DNA of 64,000 nucleotides from an uncultured Bacilli bacterium (GTDB lineage Bacteria > Bacillota_I > Bacilli_A > RF39 > UBA660). This document shows positions 1 to 8,058 of this stretch, in pieces (within the stretch, counting starts at the first letter, position 1; each line of letters starts with the position of its first letter). Under the pieces are notes generated by a model. The model ran no database searches, was not told the DNA's origin, and saw nothing but the letters and a program-made list of their open reading frames with translations. The stretch covers positions 25,478-89,477 of the forward strand of contig CAKOPW010000004.1 of NCBI GenBank assembly GCA_934101115.1, written 5' to 3'. Position numbers and translations under genes: made by a program.

Positions 1-434
1 AATACTCAGATCTTTTACCATATAGAAAAACAGATTACATTTTTGATGTTGAAAAGTTTACATCATTTGAAGGAAAAACAGGAATATATGCAGTGTATAC
101 AACAACAAGATTAAATTCATTACTTGCAAAACTGGATACAAAAGACGTTAAAATAAATGATTTAACAAACGAAGATGTAAAAAGCATTGCAGTAAAATTA
201 ACTGAACTTCCTAAAGCTTTAACTTCATCATATAAAGATGTTTCATTAAATTATATATGCGAATTTATCTATGATTTATCAAGTTTATATAATAAATTCT
301 ATACAAATAATAATATTTCTCAATGCGAAAATCCAAAGGATAAAGAAACATTTATTGCAATTTCAAAATTAACGTATGATGTTTTATCGAAATTGCTTAA
401 TGTTTTAGGAATAGATTTAGTTGAAAGAATGTAA
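1..434 (+). CDS. argS: Arginyl-tRNA synthetase, C-terminal part (5' truncated)
   Basis: The gene enters from the left edge; the first full codon is at base 3. The readable 143 residues match the end of class Ia ArgRS, which charges tRNA-Arg in the cytoplasm. A DYIFDVEKF...FEGKTGIY stretch corresponds to the conserved region before the anticodon-binding domain. It is followed by a helical DALR-type anticodon-binding domain ending in the typical LGIDLVERM. The GTG at base 93 is internal and is not a start. The last codons overlap the next gene by 14 bases. Family assignment rests on these motifs only, because the catalytic HIGH-like region lies outside the window. Confidence 0.88.
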   Translation, partial: YSDLLPYRKTDYIFDVEKFTSFEGKTGIYAVYTTTRLNSLLAKLDTKDVKINDLTNEDVKSIAVKLTELPKALTSSYKDVSLNYICEFIYDLSSLYNKFYTNNNISQCENPKDKETFIAISKLTYDVLSKLLNVLGIDLVERM

Positions 435-1197
435 CTATGGTTTAGCCTTAGAAGGAGGCGGAGCAAGAGGATCATATCAAGTTGGCGCATACAAGGCATT
501 AGTAGAAGCAAACTTTCAGTTTAAAGCTATTGTAGGAACTTCAATTGGTGCCATAAATGCTGCATTGATATGTTCTGGAGGACTCGAATTATTAGAGAAA
601 TTTTGGAGAGAAATAGACTCAACGATTTTTGAAATCGAACCACAAATTTGTAATGAAATAATTCGCGGCAATAAAAAAATTAAACGAGAAGTAGCTTTAG
701 ATATATTAAAAAAACGTGGTATATGTTTAACAAAACTAAGAAATACTCTAACAAAATATATTGATGAAGAGAAAGTTCGTAATAATAAAATAAAATTCGG
801 ACTTGTGATAACAAAACTGAAAGGAATGAAATCTTTAGAATACACTATTGATGACATTCCTAAAGGAAAACTAATTGATTATTTAATTGCATCATCTTCT
901 TTACCAATATTTAAAATAGAAAAAAATATTGATGACAACTTTTATTTAGACGGAGCATTCAAAAATGTTTTACCTTTAACACTTCTTGAAACTCTAAAGT
1001 GTAATAATATTATTGGAATACGTTTAAAAAAATTTGGTATTATAAGAAGAACGAAAAATAAATCTACTAAGGTTTTATTAATTAACCCAAGTAGTAGCAC
1101 AGGAACAACCCTATTCTTTAATCAAGAAACTGTTGAAGATAACATTAAACTAGGTTACAATGATGCAAAAAAAATGATTGATAAAATTAAAAACTAA
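421..1197 (+). CDS. Patatin-like phospholipase
   Basis: 258 residues of the patatin (PNPLA/RssA-like) lipid acyl hydrolase family. The N-terminus carries the glycine-rich oxyanion loop (GGGARG), then the nucleophile elbow GTSIG with Ser41. The dyad aspartate is Asp177 in a YLDGAF motif, so the Ser-Asp pair is intact. There is no signal peptide, so a cytoplasmic or membrane-peripheral enzyme is expected; its lipid substrate is unknown. The start is a TTG overlapping argS by 14 bases, with an AGGAAT-like Shine-Dalgarno just upstream, implying translational coupling. The next gene follows 30 bases later and may be co-transcribed. Confidence 0.87.
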   Translation: MKECNYGLALEGGGARGSYQVGAYKALVEANFQFKAIVGTSIGAINAALICSGGLELLEKFWREIDSTIFEIEPQICNEIIRGNKKIKREVALDILKKRGICLTKLRNTLTKYIDEEKVRNNKIKFGLVITKLKGMKSLEYTIDDIPKGKLIDYLIASSSLPIFKIEKNIDDNFYLDGAFKNVLPLTLLETLKCNNIIGIRLKKFGIIRRTKNKSTKVLLINPSSSTGTTLFFNQETVEDNIKLGYNDAKKMIDKIKN

Positions 1198-1227
1198 ATA
1201 TATAATAATTAAGAAAGTTGGTGCAAT

Positions 1228-1941
1228 ATGGGAAGAGCATATGAAGTAAGAAAAGCAAGTATTCAAAAAACTGGAGCAGCTAAAGCTAAGTTATACACAA
1301 CATTTGCAAAGGAAATATACTTAGCTGCAAAAGGTAATCCGGAAGTTGATACAAATATTATTTTAAAAAGAGTTGTTGAAAAGGCAAAACGTCAACAAGT
1401 TCCAAGTGATATAATAAATCGTGCAATTGATAAAGCAAAAGGAGCATCTGGTGATGATTATCAAGAATTGTCTTATGAAGGATTTGGACCTGGACAATCA
1501 ACATTAATTGTTAAATGTTTAACTGACAATGTTAACAGAACTGTATCTTTTGTAAGAGAAGCTTTCAATAAATGTCATAAAAGCTTAGGTGTAACTAATT
1601 CAGTTTCTTATAACTATGACTACTTAGCTATAATCGGATTTAAATCTGATAAAGAAGAAGAAATCATGATGAGTATTCTAGATGCTGGAATTGAAATAAT
1701 TGATTTAGAAAGTGAAAACGGAGAAATTGTTATCACGGCTAAACCAGGAGATGCATCTAAAGTTAAAGATGTTATTGAGAAGATTATTCCAAATGTTGAA
1801 TATACAATCGACGAAATTGGATGGTATGCTAAAGAAAAATGTACACTTACTGGTGAAGATAAAGAAGTATTTGAAAGGCTATTAAGCTTGCTAGATGCAA
1901 TTGATGATGTTACTGAAGTATATCATAACGTTGAATTATAA
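1228..1941 (+). CDS. YebC/PmpR (TACO1) family protein, YeeN-like
   Basis: 237 residues, the normal length for the YebC/TACO1 family. Members act as DNA-binding regulators or, as recent work on the family proposes, as translation factors relieving ribosome stalling. It begins MGRAYEVRKAS and contains the signature EGFGPGQS and NVNRT motifs. The N-terminus resembles the YeeN/YeeI subgroup rather than the MAGHSKW form of classical YebC. It is cytoplasmic. The ATG is preceded by GAAAGTTGGTG. A strong terminator follows at once, closing the argS-patatin-yebC group. Confidence 0.88.
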   Translation: MGRAYEVRKASIQKTGAAKAKLYTTFAKEIYLAAKGNPEVDTNIILKRVVEKAKRQQVPSDIINRAIDKAKGASGDDYQELSYEGFGPGQSTLIVKCLTDNVNRTVSFVREAFNKCHKSLGVTNSVSYNYDYLAIIGFKSDKEEEIMMSILDAGIEIIDLESENGEIVITAKPGDASKVKDVIEKIIPNVEYTIDEIGWYAKEKCTLTGEDKEVFERLLSLLDAIDDVTEVYHNVEL

Positions 1942-1972
1942 AAGAAAATTACGACAATTTTCTTTTTTTTTT
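1942..1972 (+). terminator. Rho-independent terminator after yebC-like gene
   Basis: Perfect 9-bp stem AAGAAAATT / AATTTTCTT around a 5-base loop, running straight into ten T residues. Confidence 0.85.
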
Positions 1973-2009
1973 CATAAATTTAAAGTAATATATTGAATAG
2001 GTGATGTAT

Positions 2010-2672
2010 ATGCGTTTACTAATTGTTGATGATGAAGAGTTGATTAGAAATTTAATTAAAGATTACTGTACAATGGAAGGATACACTTGTGATCTTGCAA
2101 GTTCCGGACTTGAAGCAGTTGATTTATGCGAAAAAAACGATTATGACTTGATTATAATGGACATAATGATGCCTATAATGGATGGATATGAAGCATCAAG
2201 AATAATCAAATCAAAAAAGAATATTCCAATTCTTATGCTTTCTGCAAGAAATGAAGAAATTGATAAAATAAATGGCTTTGAAGAGGGAATAGATGACTAT
2301 GTAACAAAACCATTTTCACCAAAAGAATTAATATGTCGAATAAAGGCTATTACGAAAAGATATAATAATGATGACATAATTAAATATCAAGGAATTACTA
2401 TAGATAACCTTTCACATGAAGTAACAATTGATGGTGAAAATATAACTTTAACTCATACTCAATACGAACTTCTTAAATATTTTATAGAAAATAGAGGAAT
2501 TGCTTTATCTCGTGAAAAAATAATAGAAAATATTATGGGCTTTGATTATGAAGCTGATGATCGTACAATAGATGCTCATATAAAACTTTTAAGAAGTAAA
2601 CTAGGAAATTATAGAAATTATATTAAAACAGTAAGAAACGTAGGTTACAAATTTAGCAATGAAGAAAAATAG
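2010..2672 (+). CDS. OmpR/PhoB-family response regulator
   Basis: 220 residues: an N-terminal receiver domain (acidic pocket Asp7-Asp8, phospho-acceptor Asp51 in LIIMDIMMP, conserved Lys in VTKPF), then a C-terminal winged-helix DNA-binding domain. It should activate or repress promoters when phosphorylated by the adjacent kinase. GTG (2001) and ATG (2004) lie upstream in frame, but the AGGTGAT Shine-Dalgarno overlaps them, so the ATG at 2010 is chosen. The kinase gene overlaps the last 14 bases, so the two form one operon. Three direct repeats after the kinase gene are a candidate binding site. Confidence 0.93.
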   Translation: MRLLIVDDEELIRNLIKDYCTMEGYTCDLASSGLEAVDLCEKNDYDLIIMDIMMPIMDGYEASRIIKSKKNIPILMLSARNEEIDKINGFEEGIDDYVTKPFSPKELICRIKAITKRYNNDDIIKYQGITIDNLSHEVTIDGENITLTHTQYELLKYFIENRGIALSREKIIENIMGFDYEADDRTIDAHIKLLRSKLGNYRNYIKTVRNVGYKFSNEEK

Positions 2673-4020
2673 TATTAAATTTAAAACATTTTTTTACCTT
2701 ATATTGTTTTCCGTTGTAATTCTTGCTTTACTATGGATTGTTCAAGTACAATTTCTATCAGTTTTCTACGAAAAATATCAAATAGCTAGTATAAAGAATG
2801 TTGCTAATAAAATAGTAACAAATCAAAGTGATAACTTTGCAATAGAAAACTATGCTTATGAAAACAATATGTGTATTCAAATCATTACAGAAAATGAAAC
2901 AATAAACTATAATACCAAAAATCCTGGATGCTTTCTTGGAAGTCAAAATAAAACAATTCAAAAATATAAATCGGATTTAATATTAAAGAACAACAAATAC
3001 ATAAAACTATATTCACCACTTACAAATAAAAAAAGTATCCTTTATGCAATTAAGCTAGATAACAAATACATATTTTTGAATACAACTCTTGAGGATATAA
3101 ATACAACAACATTACTATTGAGAAATCAATTGATATACATTATATTTATCCTTATTATACTTTCTATCGCGATTTCTATTTTTATATCAAACATGCTAAA
3201 TAAACCTATACTAGGCATAATAAACAAATCAAAAAATTTGGGAAAAGAAGATGTTACTTTTGATAAAACAAATATAGCTGAATTGGATGAATTATGTGAT
3301 GTTTTAACCGTTGCCTCATCAGAAATGAATAAAACGGAGAAGTTAAGACAAAATTTACTTGCTAATGTATCTCATGATTTAAAAACTCCTTTAACAATGA
3401 TTCGTGCGTATGCGGAAAAAGCAAGGGACTTTAGCTATGAAAAAGCAGAAGATAGAAATAATGATTTAAATGTTATTATAAGTGAAACTGAAAGATTAAA
3501 CAATTTAGTAAATGATATTTTAGACCTATCAAAAATCGAAAATAATAAAGATACTTTAAACATTGAAGAATATGATTTAGTAGAAAATATTAATTCTATT
3601 TTAAAAAGATATGACATTTATGTAAAAGATGATAAATTTAACATTGTCGTGGATTTACCTAAAAAAGCCATGGTAAAAGCCGATAAACAAAAAATAGAAC
3701 AAGTTATATATAATTTAATAAATAATGCCATTGAACATACTGGTGAAGATAAATATGTTGGTATAAGCGTCACAAAGAAAAAAGACGAATATCTTATAAG
3801 CATAACCAATACAGGACATGGAATTGAAGAAAATGAAAAATCTTTAGTATGGACAAGATATTATAAAAAAGAAAAGAATCATAAAAGAAACATTGTCGGC
3901 TCAGGATTGGGTCTATCAATTGTAAAAGAAATACTTGATAAACACAATTGTGAATATGGAATAGATTCTGTTATAGATGATCACACAACTTTCTATTTTA
4001 AATTAAAAAAATCTAAATAA
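2659..4020 (+). CDS. Sensor histidine kinase
   Basis: 453 residues. Two membrane segments (about 10-32 and 156-177) enclose an extracellular sensor domain of about 120 residues with no recognised fold. After the second segment come a HAMP-like linker, the HisKA dimerisation domain with the phosphorylatable His239 in NVSHDLKTP, and an HATPase domain with N-box NLINNAIEHT and G-box GSGLGLSIVKE. It is a typical membrane kinase paired with the upstream regulator. The signal is unknown. The gene is followed by a 200-base intergenic region and then a surface-protein cluster that it might control. Confidence 0.92.
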   Translation: MKKNSIKFKTFFYLILFSVVILALLWIVQVQFLSVFYEKYQIASIKNVANKIVTNQSDNFAIENYAYENNMCIQIITENETINYNTKNPGCFLGSQNKTIQKYKSDLILKNNKYIKLYSPLTNKKSILYAIKLDNKYIFLNTTLEDINTTTLLLRNQLIYIIFILIILSIAISIFISNMLNKPILGIINKSKNLGKEDVTFDKTNIAELDELCDVLTVASSEMNKTEKLRQNLLANVSHDLKTPLTMIRAYAEKARDFSYEKAEDRNNDLNVIISETERLNNLVNDILDLSKIENNKDTLNIEEYDLVENINSILKRYDIYVKDDKFNIVVDLPKKAMVKADKQKIEQVIYNLINNAIEHTGEDKYVGISVTKKKDEYLISITNTGHGIEENEKSLVWTRYYKKEKNHKRNIVGSGLGLSIVKEILDKHNCEYGIDSVIDDHTTFYFKLKKSK

Positions 4021-4021
4021 T

Positions 4022-4049
4022 TTCATATTTATTTCATATTTAATTGATA
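4022..4049 (+). promoter_or_regulatory. Three hexamer direct repeats at 11-bp spacing, candidate response-regulator site
   Basis: TTCATA at 4022, TTCATA at 4033 and TTGATA at 4044 sit exactly 11 bases apart, one helical turn. Direct repeats of six bases with five-base spacers are the usual binding pattern of PhoB/PhoP/OmpR-family regulators. The gene for one ends 1.35 kb upstream. Between this site and the terminator at 4138 there is no ORF, so the target could be a short RNA, the surface genes beyond, or nothing. Confidence 0.45.
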
Positions 4050-4137
4050 ATATTAAATCAGGGAAAATAATAAAATAAAAAAAATAATAAAGATATCATA
4101 TAAACTCAAACTCACAATCTTTTTTCCCTAGAAAAAG

Positions 4138-4160
4138 CTACTAATTTAGTAGTTTTTTTT
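4138..4160 (+). terminator. Terminator between kinase operon and surface cluster
   Basis: Stem CTACTA / TAGTAG with a 3-base loop, followed by eight T residues; the flanking A-run can pair with the T-run. Confidence 0.8.
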
Positions 4161-4170
4161 ATTAAATTTA

Positions 4171-4199
4171 TTGCATATATACGTTAAATTTGATAAAAT
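4171..4199 (+). promoter_or_regulatory. Promoter of the SipW-type surface cluster
   Basis: TTGCAT (4171-4176), a 17-base spacer and TAAAAT (4194-4199), ending 30 bases before the start codon of the TasA-like gene. Confidence 0.6.
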
Positions 4200-4229
4200 C
4201 AGTTTATAAGATAAAGGAGACTTGATAAT

Positions 4230-4790
4230 ATGAATAACGGAAAAGGAAATATGATACTATTAACAGTAATTGCAGTTGCAACTTTATTAGTGGCTGTAGT
4301 TGGAGCAACATTTGCATACTTTGGAGCAACAATGAATAATGATAGTGAAACTCCAATAGAAGTTACAAGTGGTACTTTATCAGTGGAATATGATGGAGAT
4401 AGTAAGATAAATTTACAATCTTTAATGAGCAATACAGAAACAGTTGTTGCAACAAAAACATTTAATATAACAGGTGTTGTAACAGGATCAAACAATTTAA
4501 ACTATGAATCAAGTTTAGTTGTAACAAATAATACATTTGGTGATGGAGAATTAAAATATACAATTACTAGTACAAACGTAACAGATAATGGAACAACATT
4601 TACAAGCACAACTGATCCAATTGCTATACCAACAGGAACTAACACAATTATTTTAGGAAAAGGATTATTTGCTGGTCCAGTAGTAACTGGGGCAACTCAT
4701 ACATATACAATAAATATTATAACTAATTCAATTGATGCAACAAACAAAGTTTTTGAGTCACATTTAAGCACTTCACAAACAAAGAATTAA
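4230..4790 (+). CDS. SipW-dependent-type secreted protein (TasA/camelysin-like)
   Basis: 186 residues. The N-terminus has the signal peptide typical of SipW-dependent substrates: a hydrophobic core (about residues 8-26) ending in VVGATFAYF. This is the cleavage region seen in TasA, camelysin and related proteins. The mature part is rich in Thr, Asn and Val and predicted beta-rich, with no catalytic motif. In Bacillus such proteins form matrix fibres; a structural extracellular role is inferred here. A signal peptidase of the matching type is encoded 13 bases downstream, which strongly supports the pairing. An AAGGAGA Shine-Dalgarno precedes the ATG. Confidence 0.8.
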   Translation: MNNGKGNMILLTVIAVATLLVAVVGATFAYFGATMNNDSETPIEVTSGTLSVEYDGDSKINLQSLMSNTETVVATKTFNITGVVTGSNNLNYESSLVVTNNTFGDGELKYTITSTNVTDNGTTFTSTTDPIAIPTGTNTIILGKGLFAGPVVTGATHTYTINIITNSIDATNKVFESHLSTSQTKN

Positions 4791-4803
4791 AATTGGTGAT
4801 TTT

Positions 4804-5469
4804 ATGAATAAAATAGGGGACATTATAAAATTTATTGGTAAAACTTTGGCATATGTAATTTTATGTCTTCTTTTTTTGATAACTGCATTTTTAATATATT
4901 ACATGTCATCTTCAGCAATAGCAGCAAAAAAAGGTGAAAGACCAAGTATTAGCTTATACACAATTGTAAGTCCAAGCATGGAGCCTTTTATTAAAGTTTA
5001 TGATGTAATAATAAATCGAAAAATAAAACCAAATGAAGAATTAAAAGTTGGTGATGTTATAACTTTTTATTCTTCATCTTTGAATACGGATGGCTATACA
5101 ATTACACATAGAATTTATGATATAAAGATCTCTGAAGGCAAAACATACTATATAACAAAAGGAGATAATAACCAAAGTGTTGATGTTGGATCAATAACAA
5201 GAGAAAATATTGTTGGAAAAATGGTATATAAAATAAATGGTTTAGGAAAGATACAATTTTTCCTATCAAGTAGGTTAGGATGGGTACTTATCATTTTAAT
5301 ACCGGCATTATGTTTTATACTTTACGATTTAAATAGACTAAACAAGGTATTTAAAATAAAGAAAAAAATAGATAATATACCTGAATATCAAAACATGAGT
5401 GCAAAAGAAGAAATTGAACATAATAAAAAGGTAAGAGCTCTTTTAGAAAAAAGCAAATGGATGAAGTAA
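4804..5469 (+). CDS. sipW: Signal peptidase I, SipW (ER/archaeal) type
   Basis: 221 residues. An N-terminal membrane segment (about 12-31) is followed by the catalytic serine Ser58 in VSPSMEP and by His102 in TITHR. A histidine in place of the lysine of ordinary bacterial signal peptidase is the hallmark of the SipW/ER type. The TKGDNN box is present, and a second membrane segment lies near residues 159-178, followed by a basic cytoplasmic tail. It should cleave the preceding TasA-like protein and probably other substrates. The spacing of 13 bases from that gene implies one transcript. Confidence 0.88.
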   Translation: MNKIGDIIKFIGKTLAYVILCLLFLITAFLIYYMSSSAIAAKKGERPSISLYTIVSPSMEPFIKVYDVIINRKIKPNEELKVGDVITFYSSSLNTDGYTITHRIYDIKISEGKTYYITKGDNNQSVDVGSITRENIVGKMVYKINGLGKIQFFLSSRLGWVLIILIPALCFILYDLNRLNKVFKIKKKIDNIPEYQNMSAKEEIEHNKKVRALLEKSKWMK

Positions 5470-5470
5470 T

Positions 5471-5499
5471 TTGACTATTTGCCTTTTTTTTGCTACAAT
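5471..5499 (+). promoter_or_regulatory. Promoter upstream of the 170-residue surface protein
   Basis: TTGACT (5471-5476), 17-base spacer, TACAAT (5494-5499). It begins two bases after the sipW stop codon. Confidence 0.65.
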
Positions 5500-5523
5500 A
5501 TTAGGCAATAAAAGAGGGGTAAC

Positions 5524-6036
5524 ATGGTTAGGGAGAGTTTAAAATACATAGTTAGAATACTATTATCTATTTTCATAATAATTGTTTCAGTTCCCATATG
5601 GGAAAATTCCTTTGGAGCAAAAAATATAGCTATCGTTAATGAATATAAGGATGCAGATATTATTGTTGATTACGGCGACTTTGATTTAGGAGTATTTAAT
5701 AAAAATGATGTTGATTCAATTACTCCAACAAAAATTAATCTAAAAAATATTAATGGATACGAAAAAAACGAGTATTTATATTTAACATTAAGTGATGATA
5801 CAACTATTGATACTAAGTATATTAATATAAGATTAGGACAAAAAACGTTTTATTTAGAAAATACACCTTATGAATATCAAAACAATAAAAAATATTATTT
5901 ACTAGAAGATATCAATTTAGATGCCTATGAATCAAGAGACATTGATGCAATTATTTGGATAGATGATACCATAAAAAATATTGAAGATGATGATATCTTA
6001 GTTATCGACTTTATAGCAAAACCTGTGAGAATTTAA
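5524..6036 (+). CDS. Membrane-anchored hypothetical protein
   Basis: 170 residues, family not recognised. A short basic N-terminus leads into one hydrophobic segment (about 8-25, ILLSIFIIIVSVPIW). The rest is an extracellular, acidic, probably beta-rich domain ending in VIDFIAKPVRI. It could be an uncleaved signal anchor or a SipW substrate, although the typical ATFAYF tail is missing. It has its own promoter just after sipW and a terminator overlapping its end, so it is a single-gene unit within the surface cluster. AGAGGGG precedes the ATG. Confidence 0.7.
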   Translation: MVRESLKYIVRILLSIFIIIVSVPIWENSFGAKNIAIVNEYKDADIIVDYGDFDLGVFNKNDVDSITPTKINLKNINGYEKNEYLYLTLSDDTTIDTKYINIRLGQKTFYLENTPYEYQNNKKYYLLEDINLDAYESRDIDAIIWIDDTIKNIEDDDILVIDFIAKPVRI

Positions 6037-6051
6037 TTTTTCTCACTTTTT
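6025..6051 (+). terminator. Terminator after the 170-residue protein
   Basis: GTGAGAA (6025-6031) pairs with TTCTCAC (6040-6046) across an 8-base AT loop, followed by a T-rich run. The stem starts inside the coding sequence. Confidence 0.7.
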
Positions 6052-6053
6052 AT

Positions 6054-6081
6054 TTGCTTTAATGTTTATTTATTGTATAAT
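6054..6081 (+). promoter_or_regulatory. Promoter of the InlB-repeat protein gene
   Basis: TTGCTT (6054-6059), 16-base spacer, TATAAT (6076-6081), 37 bases before the ATG. Confidence 0.6.
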
Positions 6082-6118
6082 TATATTGTAGATATACTAG
6101 CACAGTAGGGGGGATGTT

Positions 6119-6805
6119 ATGTATCAAGAGGAAAACAATTCTTTTCAATGGTTAAAATTGATACTCCGTTTAGTAATTGTTTTATTAGTAGTTTTATTAA
6201 CTTTAAAATTTGTTTTTATAATAAGTAGCAACTCTTTAGGTAAAAAGGATACTACTTTTGAAAATAATTTAAAATATATTGATAATATATCAAAAGAATA
6301 TTTTAATGAAAATAATATTCCAAAGAATGTAGGAGAGTCAAAAGAGTATAAAATTGAAGACGTTTTATCAAAAGATCAAATAGATTATATGAATAAAAAC
6401 TACAGCAAGATAGATTATGAAAATTCATATATAAAAGTAACAAGATTAGAAAATGAATTTCAAATAAAAACTCTTCTAACATACAATGGAGAGACAAACT
6501 ATATTAATTCATTTGTTAATATAGAGAAAGAAAATACAACGATTAAAGTATCTACTACTAAAATAAAAACTACTAAGAAAAAAACAACGACTAAAGTTAT
6601 AACAACAAGTAAAAAGTTTAAAATATCATTTAATACCAATGGTGGAGATATTCTAAATGATATTTATGTTGAAGCAAATACAAAGATAAATGTTATTCCT
6701 AGAAGAGAAGGTTATGAATTTATTGGATGGTATTATAACGGAGAAAAGTTTACTAAAGAAATTGATGCAAATTACACATTAGTAGCCAAATGGATAAAGA
6801 AATAA
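6119..6805 (+). CDS. Membrane-anchored protein with one InlB B-repeat (Flg_new) domain
   Basis: 228 residues. One membrane segment (about 14-36) anchors the protein. Residues of about 40-140 form a domain that resembles the N-terminal domain of the convergent gene at 6869-7960 (FENNLKYIDNISKEYF compares with FEKLENRMTDIAKEMM). A Thr/Lys-rich linker (about 145-172) follows, and the C-terminus is one Listeria/Bacteroides-type InlB B-repeat: NTNGG, then EGYEFIGWY, then the YTLVAKW ending. Such repeats occur in surface proteins and adhesins. A GGGGGG-containing ribosome site precedes the ATG. Confidence 0.78.
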   Translation: MYQEENNSFQWLKLILRLVIVLLVVLLTLKFVFIISSNSLGKKDTTFENNLKYIDNISKEYFNENNIPKNVGESKEYKIEDVLSKDQIDYMNKNYSKIDYENSYIKVTRLENEFQIKTLLTYNGETNYINSFVNIEKENTTIKVSTTKIKTTKKKTTTKVITTSKKFKISFNTNGGDILNDIYVEANTKINVIPRREGYEFIGWYYNGEKFTKEIDANYTLVAKWIKK

Positions 6806-6810
6806 TTAAA

Positions 6811-6841
6811 AGAACTCGTTAAAATTAACGGGTTCTTTTTC
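6811..6841 (+). terminator. Terminator, plus strand
   Basis: AGAACTCGTTAA pairs with TTAACGGGTTCT (one G:T wobble), followed by five T residues. Confidence 0.85.
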
Positions 6842-6843
6842 AT

Positions 6844-6866
6844 AAAAAAAGGATTCAATTGAATCC
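6844..6866 (-). terminator. Terminator, minus strand
   Basis: GGATTC / GAATCC stem with AATT loop. Read on the minus strand it is followed by seven T residues. It lies just past the stop of the minus-strand gene, so two back-to-back terminators separate the convergent genes. Confidence 0.8.
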
Positions 6867-6868
6867 AA

Positions 6869-7960
6869 TTATTTAAATATATAAGGATTTTCAGCACTAC
6901 CATCACCAGAAACATAAATAGCCTTGTCAGTCAAATTGAAGACTGCTAAGATTCCTGATGAAGAACTACAAGCATATACATTCATAAGTCTATCTAAAAT
7001 AAATGCGGAACTAGTGTTATCAGAATTTGCTGTTATTGACCAAGTAGATTGCTCTAATTTGCTTAACCAGTTGTAATTTGCACAAGAATTAGAATTAACA
7101 ACATTACAATTTTGATCTAAAGATCCTTGTAAATATTCATAAGGTGCAATAAGACCAAGTACTTCATTTTCTTGAATCTTAGAGCATTCTACTGATCCAT
7201 CTTTAGAAGTATCCTTTATATTTCTTTTCCCTATACATAATGATTGAGTTGTAATATATTGCTTTATTGAATCAGGCCATTCTTTAGAGTTTTCATAATA
7301 ATCATGTAGTGTATCACGTAATCTTGAATTTAAGGAGTTGTATTCAAACTCATTGATTCCTTCACTATACTTTGTATCAGGATTATAACGATTATCCCAA
7401 ACTTTTTGATTTAATCCAGTAGTTTCTATAACTCTTATTGTTCCATCTCCATTAATTCTTATTATGCGATATAGTTTATCGTTCATTTGAATATAATTGT
7501 TTTTTACTTCGCCTTGCATAACATAAGTACCTTTTATCTCATGCAAGCCAACGCCAGCTTCAACTTGGTTATCTTCAATAATTTTTTCATTCAAATACTT
7601 AGTTTCATAATCTTTACCACAACTAAGATAAGTACTATAGTTATAAAATCCATTATTATTTGTAATAGTAACAGCACCACTACATTTTAAATCGTCTCTG
7701 TTAAATAACTTTGAAATTTCATCAATTTTCCCATCACTTATCATACTCTTTAAAGTAATAGCCTTAGTATCTTTATCTTGCGAAGGAAGTTGACTTTCAT
7801 CTTCACTCATCATTTCTTTTGCAATATCAGTCATTCTGTTTTCTAATTTTTCAAACGTATAAGTTTTCTTTGAACAACTTGATATGATAAATATAATAAG
7901 GATAAAACCTACAAAAGCTCCAATAATATAACTAAACATTTTTATCGTCTTTTTATCCAT
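6869..7960 (-). CDS. Membrane-anchored surface protein with CSGDG-NP-type C-terminal domain
   Basis: About 363 residues, no named family. A hydrophobic segment near the N-terminus (FSYIIGAFVGFILIIFII) anchors it. An N-terminal domain resembles that of the convergent 228-residue protein. The C-terminal half (LIAPYEYLQ, NYNWLSKLEQSTWSI, tail SGDGSAENPYIFK) looks like the DUF6273-type beta-rich domain of secreted proteins, but without the WWLRS motif. In-frame ATGs exist at 7975 and 7966, but GGAGATG lies over them, so ATG at 7960 is preferred. Several cysteines suggest extracytoplasmic disulfides. Confidence 0.68.
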   Translation of the reverse strand: MDKKTIKMFSYIIGAFVGFILIIFIISSCSKKTYTFEKLENRMTDIAKEMMSEDESQLPSQDKDTKAITLKSMISDGKIDEISKLFNRDDLKCSGAVTITNNNGFYNYSTYLSCGKDYETKYLNEKIIEDNQVEAGVGLHEIKGTYVMQGEVKNNYIQMNDKLYRIIRINGDGTIRVIETTGLNQKVWDNRYNPDTKYSEGINEFEYNSLNSRLRDTLHDYYENSKEWPDSIKQYITTQSLCIGKRNIKDTSKDGSVECSKIQENEVLGLIAPYEYLQGSLDQNCNVVNSNSCANYNWLSKLEQSTWSITANSDNTSSAFILDRLMNVYACSSSSGILAVFNLTDKAIYVSGDGSAENPYIFK

Positions 7961-8058
7961 AAAGTTCATCTCCATTCCGACAAGTAAATTATAACAAAAT
8001 AAATAGTCTCTTTCAATAATTATTTGATTGTGCTAAAATTAACTTGAGGTGTATTTTT

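Noticed and set aside
4060..4129. Long-range pairing of AGGGAAAA (4060) with TTTTCCCT (4122) as a riboswitch-like leader
   Set aside because: Only eight pairs across a 54-base AT-rich loop; weak and easily due to chance.
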